64,000 nt of DNA from Paguma larvata (lineage: Eukaryota; Chordata; Mammalia; Carnivora; Viverridae). Of the stretch, positions 59,461-64,000 are shown in pieces. Position 1 is the stretch's first letter. Each line of letters opens with the position of its first letter. The translations under genes were made by a program, and so were the position numbers. The notes under the pieces were generated by a model, which was given only the letters and a program-made list of their open reading frames with translations, searched no databases and had not been told where the DNA came from. Location of the stretch: positions 63,833,312 to 63,897,311 of the forward strand of contig CM057826.1 of the NCBI GenBank assembly GCA_030068075.1, in the 5' to 3' direction.

Positions 59461-59605
59461 AAAAGGCCCTTATAAATAAATAAAATCACAAACAAAAGAG
59501 GAGAGATCACAACCAACACTGCAGAAATACAAATGATTATTAAAGAGTACTATGAAAAATTATAGGCCAATAAACTGGACAATCTGGAAGAAATGGACAA
59601 ATTCT

Positions 59606-59810
59606 GGGGTGCCTGGGTGGCTGTCGTTTAAGCATCCAACTTCAGCTCAGATCATGATCTCAGATCAACGTGGTTGAGTCCCGCATTGGACTCTGTGCTG
59701 ACAGCTTAGAGCCTGGAGCCTGCTTCGATTCTCTGTCTCCCTCTCTCTTTACCTCTCCCAAGCTCATGTTCTGAATCTGTCCCAAAAATAAGCATTAAAA
59801 AAAAAAAAAA
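59606..59810 (+). repeat. CAN-SINE in L1 ORF2
   Basis: Head GGGGTGCCTGGGTGGCTGTC, tail CCCAAAAATAAGCATT then A-run. Flanks GAAGAAATGGACAAATTC (59587-59604) and GAAGAAATAGATGAATTC (59811-59828). Confidence 0.95.
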
Positions 59811-60412
59811 GAAGAAATAGATGAATTCCTAGACACTCACACACTACCAACACTCAAACAGGAAGAAATAGAAAATTTAACAAACCCATAACCAACAAAG
59901 AAATTGAATCAGTAATCAAAAATCTCCCTACTAACAAAAGTCCAGGGCCAGATGGCTTCCCAGGGGAATTCTACCAAACATTTAAAGAAAAGTTAATACC
60001 TATTCTTCTGAAATTGTTCCAAAAAATAGAAATGGAAGGAAAACTTCCAAACTCATGCTATAAGGCCAGCATTACCTTGATTCCAAAACCAAAGACCTCA
60101 CTAAAAAGGAAAATCATAGGCCAAGATCCCTGATGAACGTGGAAGCAAAAATTCTCAACGAGATACTTGCAAATCAAATCCAACAGTAGGTTAAAAGGAT
60201 TATTCAGCATGTTCAAGTAGGATTTACTCCTGGCCTGCAGGAGTGGTTCGATATCTGCAGATCAATCAACATGATACACCATGTTAATAAAACAAAGGAT
60301 AAGAAACACAGGATCCTCTCAATAGATGCAGATAAAGCATCTGACAAAATATAGCATCCTTTCTTGATAAAAACTCTCATGAAAGTAGGAATAGCAGGAA
60401 TACCTCAACATC

Positions 60413-60487
60413 ATAAAAGCTTGAGTGGCTTAGTTGGTTAAGCGTCCGACTTTGGCTCAGGTCATGATTTCATGGTTCGTGGACCCA
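60413..60487 (+). repeat. Isolated CAN-SINE head in L1 ORF2
   Basis: Only the tRNA-like part is present: GAGTGGCTTAGTTGGTTAAG, CGTCCGACTTTGGCTCAGG, TGATTTCATGGTTCGTGG. There is no CT section and no A-tail before L1 text resumes at GACCCACAGCTAATATC. Some L1 bases are missing at the junction. Confidence 0.85.
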
Positions 60488-62226
60488 TGGAAGACCCACA
60501 GCTAATATCATCCTCAATGGGGAAAAACTGAGAGCTTTCCCCCTAAGGTCAGGAACACAACAAGATGTCCACCCCCACCACCGTTGTTCAACACATTACT
60601 GAAAGTCCTAGCCTCAGCAATCAGACAACAAAATGAAATAAAAGGCATCTAAACTGGCAAGGACAAAGTTAAACTTTCACCTTTTGCAGAGGACATGTTA
60701 CTCTATGTAGAAAACCATCAAAAAATTGCTAGAACTGATACACAAATTTACCGAAAGTCACGGGATATAAAATCAACATAGAGAAATCTGTTGCATTTCT
60801 ATAAGGAAGCAGCAGAAAGAAATATCAAGGAATTAACCTAATTTACAAGTGCACCAAAAACCTGTAAGATACCTAAGAATAAACCTAACCAAAGAGGTAA
60901 AAGATCTGTACTTTGAAAACTACAGACCACTTATGAAAAAGAAGACACAAAGAAATGGAAAAACATTCCAGGCTCATGGACTAGAAGAACAAATATTGTT
61001 AAAATGTCTCTACTACCCAAAGCAATCTACATATTTAATGCAATCTCTACCAACGCACAAACAGCATTTTTCACAAAGTGAGAACAAATAAATCTAAAAT
61101 TTGTATGGAACCAAAAAAGACCCCGAATAGCCAAAGTAATGTTGAAAAGCAGAGCAAAGCAGGAGGTTTCACAATTCCAGACTTCAAGCTGTATTACAAA
61201 GCTGTAATCATCAGAGCAGTATGGTACTGGCACAAAAGCAGACACAAAGATGAATGGAACAGAATGGAAAATCCAGAAATGAACCCACAATTATATGGTG
61301 AATTAACCTTCGACAAAGCAGGAAAGAATATGCAGTGGGAAAAAGTCTCTTCAGCAAATGGTGCTGGGAAAACAAGACAGAGACATGCAGAAGAATGAAA
61401 CTGGACCCCTTTCTTACACCACACACAAAAATAAATTCGAAATGAAAGACCTAAATGAGAGAAGCAACCACGAAAATCCTAGAGGAGAAAACAGGCAGCA
61501 ACATCTTTGACCTCGGCTGCAGGAACTTCTTACTAGTCATGTCTCTGGAGGCAAGGGAAATGAAAGCAAAAATGAACTACTGGGACTTCATCAAGATAAA
61601 AAGCTTCTGCACAGCAAAGAAAACAGTCAACAAAACTAAAAGGCAACTTAGAGACTGGGAGAAGATAGCTGCAAAGGACATACTGGAAAAGGGGCTAGTA
61701 TCGAAAATCTATAAAGAACTTATAAAACTCAACATCCAAAAAATAAATAATGCAGTTAAGAAATGGGCAGAAGACACGAATAGACATTCCTCTAAAAAAA
61801 AATATACTAATGGCTCACAGACATATGAAAAAATGCTCAACATCACTCCTCATCAGGGAAATACATATCAAAACTACAATGAGATACCACCTCACACCTG
61901 TCAGAATGACTAAAATTAACAACTCAGGGAACAACATGTTGGTGAGGCTTTGGAGAAAGGGGAACCCTCTTACACTGTTAGTGGGAATGAAAACTGCTAC
62001 AATCACTCTGTAAAAGAGTGTGGCGGTTTATCAGAAAATTAAAGATAGAGCTACCCTATGACTCAGCAACTACACTAATAAGTATTTATCCAAAGGATAC
62101 AAAAATATGGATTCAAAGGGGCATGTGCACCCCAATGTTTACAGCAGCACTATCAACAAGAGCCAAAGACCAAAGTTTGGAAGAGACCAAACTCCGACTG
62201 ATAAATGGATAAAGAAGATGTGGTAT

Positions 62227-62228
<2 letters not shown>

Positions 62229-62270
<42 letters not shown>
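62229..62270. repeat. (AC)n microsatellite inside L1
   Basis: Twenty-one AC units in the end of ORF2, following GATGTGGTATGT. Confidence 0.97.
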
Positions 62271-62276
<6 letters not shown>

Positions 62277-64000
62277 ATTACTCAGCCATCAAAAAGAATA
62301 AAATCTTTGCAACAATATAGATGGAACTAGAGTGGATTATGCTAAGTGAAATAAGCCAGAGAAAAACAAATACCATATGATTTCATTCATATGTGGAATT
62401 TCAGAAACAAAACAGGAGAACGTAGGGGAAGGGAAGGAAAAATAAAATAATATAAAAACAGAGAGGGAGACAAACTATAAAAGACTCTTAACTATAGAGA
62501 ACAAACAGGCTTGCTGTAGGGGAGATGGGAGGGTTGATGGGCTAAATGGGTGATGGGCATTAAGGAGGGCACTTTTGGAGATGCACACTGGGTGTTATAT
62601 GAAAGTGGTGAGTCACTAAATTCTACTCTTGAAACCAACACCACACTAATTTAAATAAAAACTTGGAAAACAAAAAAAAAGATTAATATATATCAACTGG
62701 GGTTTCAACAAGACAGCTTTTGCTGTAATTGATAACTTATATGAAAGAAATAAAAAATAAGCTAAGTTTGGAAAAAAAAAAATAAAACCACAAGAAACTA
62801 CCAAGAGGAAGAGATGTGGACATTAGGTCAGTATAATTTTAAGCAAATGAAGTCACCCAGACTTCCTCAGGCCTCGGTCTTCACACTTTCAAAATGGGAG
62901 CAGGGAGGAACAGAAAGCACATGAAAGACTTGTTATTTAGACTGTCTTCCAATTCTAAAATTCTGTCACTTCACTTCCTTCCTTGGTTCTCTGAAGGGAA
63001 GTGAGCAAACTTAAAACAAAGAAGCTATTTAAATCTGACACAGTAAGGAAGTGAACAAACTGTAATTAACAAGAAACTTAATATTTTCTTTTAGCTGAGA
63101 GAAAAAAGAATCAAGTAAACAAATACAAGAACTCTAGGTTTCCTCGAAAGAGAACTGCTTTTGTATTTTGTTGATTTATCAATGTAATCACAAAGTGACA
63201 GGTGGTATTTCGTGGTAACACCTATGACTAATACCAAGTTAAATGTTTTTGAAATAAAAATATATTGGTATGTTATACAAAATTTTCAACACCCCTCCAA
63301 TCACAGAATGTCAATTTATGTAGATTATTATAGTTTAACTTGCCTGGTAAGATTTCTGACCTGTGTGTTCAACCTATCCAATAGATTTAATTTCTGAAAT
63401 CAAATGTAAAATATATATATAATTTTAAACAGATGTGAGTAAAAAGGTTCAAAAATCATATTCTGTCCCTGAGATATACCAAAAAATTTGGAAGATAAAA
63501 TAGACATCACAATATCCACATGGCATACAGAAAGCTGTTACAATTACTGGAAATGAATCCTACTTTCAACAAAAATACTAAAGGATAAATGTTTTCAGTC
63601 TTCCCTCAGCTCAGTGTATTCTCCTTCCCTCTTAACATATCTCCACCTCAAAAACATTCACATTATAGCTCTTTGCTCATAGGAAGGATAATTCCTCTCC
63701 CAATGTAACTACCCACGTGTTGCAAGTATTTCTGACTTCTCCAGTCAAAGAAAATATGTCTGTTGCTTCCCTTGAGGCTCTGCAAAGTATTGGAATAATA
63801 TGATAAATGACATATGCTGAAGTGTTAAAGAGCAAACATACCTTAATGTTTACCTTTTCCAGATACCTCATTTATAACATAGAGAGACCCTTAACACAAA
63901 TAACTACCATAGAAATGTCAAGTCCTCCTTGGAAAAGTTAGTCAAAAAAAAGGAACCAGTCAAAAAAAAGCCCAGAAAAGTTAAAGATTTGAAATTGGAT

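Larger units (their letters stand above)
58092..62330 (+). pseudogene. L1 ORF2 remnant (endonuclease and reverse transcriptase)
   Basis: The start MAMNSYLSIITLNVNGLN is the usual beginning of the ORF2p endonuclease domain. The frame is lost before codon 40 at an A-run (58181-58189), then continues in other frames (CLQGTHFRMKD at 58213). RT-domain text lies at 59880-60720. The catalytic FADD motif reads FAED at 60683-60694. The C-terminal part (61455-61913, with WDFIKIKSFCTAKKTVN) survives as one 152-codon frame. Two full SINEs and one SINE head interrupt it. ORF2p in active elements nicks DNA and reverse transcribes L1 RNA; this copy cannot. Confidence 0.92.
55323..62680 (+). mobile_element. 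Near-full-length LINE-1, inactivated
   Basis: About 7.36 kb including insertions. In order: a GC-rich 5' UTR starting GGGGAGGGAGTTAAGATGGT, a T-rich section at 56560-56720, an ORF1 remnant, an ORF2 remnant, a 3' UTR and an A-rich end. ORF1 and ORF2 are interrupted by stops, frameshifts, an inserted L1 fragment (57587-57698) and SINEs. I see no clear target-site duplication round the whole element. This is the only L1 in the window that keeps its 5' end. It lies about 21 kb upstream of APC promoter 1A and in opposite orientation to APC. Confidence 0.95.
34850..64000. other. 5' flank of promoter 1A, probably intron for promoter 1B transcripts
   Basis: No exon is recognised here. Human exon 1B lies about 30 kb upstream of 1A, which, with the extra L1 present here, would put it past 64000. 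Outside the listed repeats the stretches 35820-37204, 42720-42985, 43180-43950, 44720-45745, 45870-46606, 50730-51300, 51835-53472, 54050-54850 and 62690-64000 are AT-rich unique sequence in which I see nothing definite. Confidence 0.6.

Noticed and set aside
61455..61913. 152-codon frame as an independent gene
   Set aside because: It is the C-terminal part of L1 ORF2p, continuous with L1 sequence on both sides.
62690..64000. APC promoter 1B and exon 1B
   Set aside because: Looked for a CpG-rich block and did not find one; the sequence is AT-rich. Promoter 1B is expected beyond the window.

Overview
This is unassembled-looking but ordinary mammalian nuclear DNA, AT-rich and dense in interspersed repeats. 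The repeats place it in a carnivore, most likely a cat (Felidae): about 35 copies of the tRNA-derived CAN-SINE family, many with the cat-type body (tRNA-like head, CT-rich stretch, ATAAATAAA tail), plus carnivore LINE-1 copies. The species cannot be fixed from sequence alone.

The only gene I can support is APC (adenomatous polyposis coli), on the minus strand. The window holds its 5' part: promoter 1A with the untranslated exon 1A (34546-34612), the start-codon exon 2 (17376-17528), exon 3 (8918-9002), exon 4 (7686-7887) and exon 5 (1518-1626). Together they carry codons 1-177 (531 nt) with intact splice sites and no break in frame. They encode the N-terminal dimerising coiled coil and both known nuclear export signals. 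The remainder of APC lies beyond position 1. Exon numbering and naming follow the human gene.

Layout. 1-1517 is intron 5. 1627-7685 is intron 4, with an L1 3' end, an old antisense L1 and a nest of SINEs inside a MIR. 7888-8917 is intron 3. 9003-17375 is intron 2, with L2, a MER5-like element and a long antisense L1. 17529-34545 is intron 1, with old L1s, about eight SINEs, three LTRs of MaLR type and a large GGAA/GAAA microsatellite. About 34440-34850 is the CpG-rich promoter 1A with an E-box, an inverted CCAAT box and a GC box. 34850-64000 is 5' flank of promoter 1A, and probably intron for transcripts from the alternative promoter 1B, which in human lies about 30 kb further upstream and is not seen here. 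This part holds a nested L1 (40440-42480), L2 copies, a MaLR LTR, many SINEs, and a nearly full-length but dead L1 (55323-62680).

I found no sign of a new multi-gene system. The points most worth a second look are the small tandem expansion within promoter 1A, the near-full-length L1 whose antisense direction points towards APC, an L1 fragment inserted into that L1 with clear target-site duplications, the purine microsatellite in intron 1, and SINE insertions close to APC exons.
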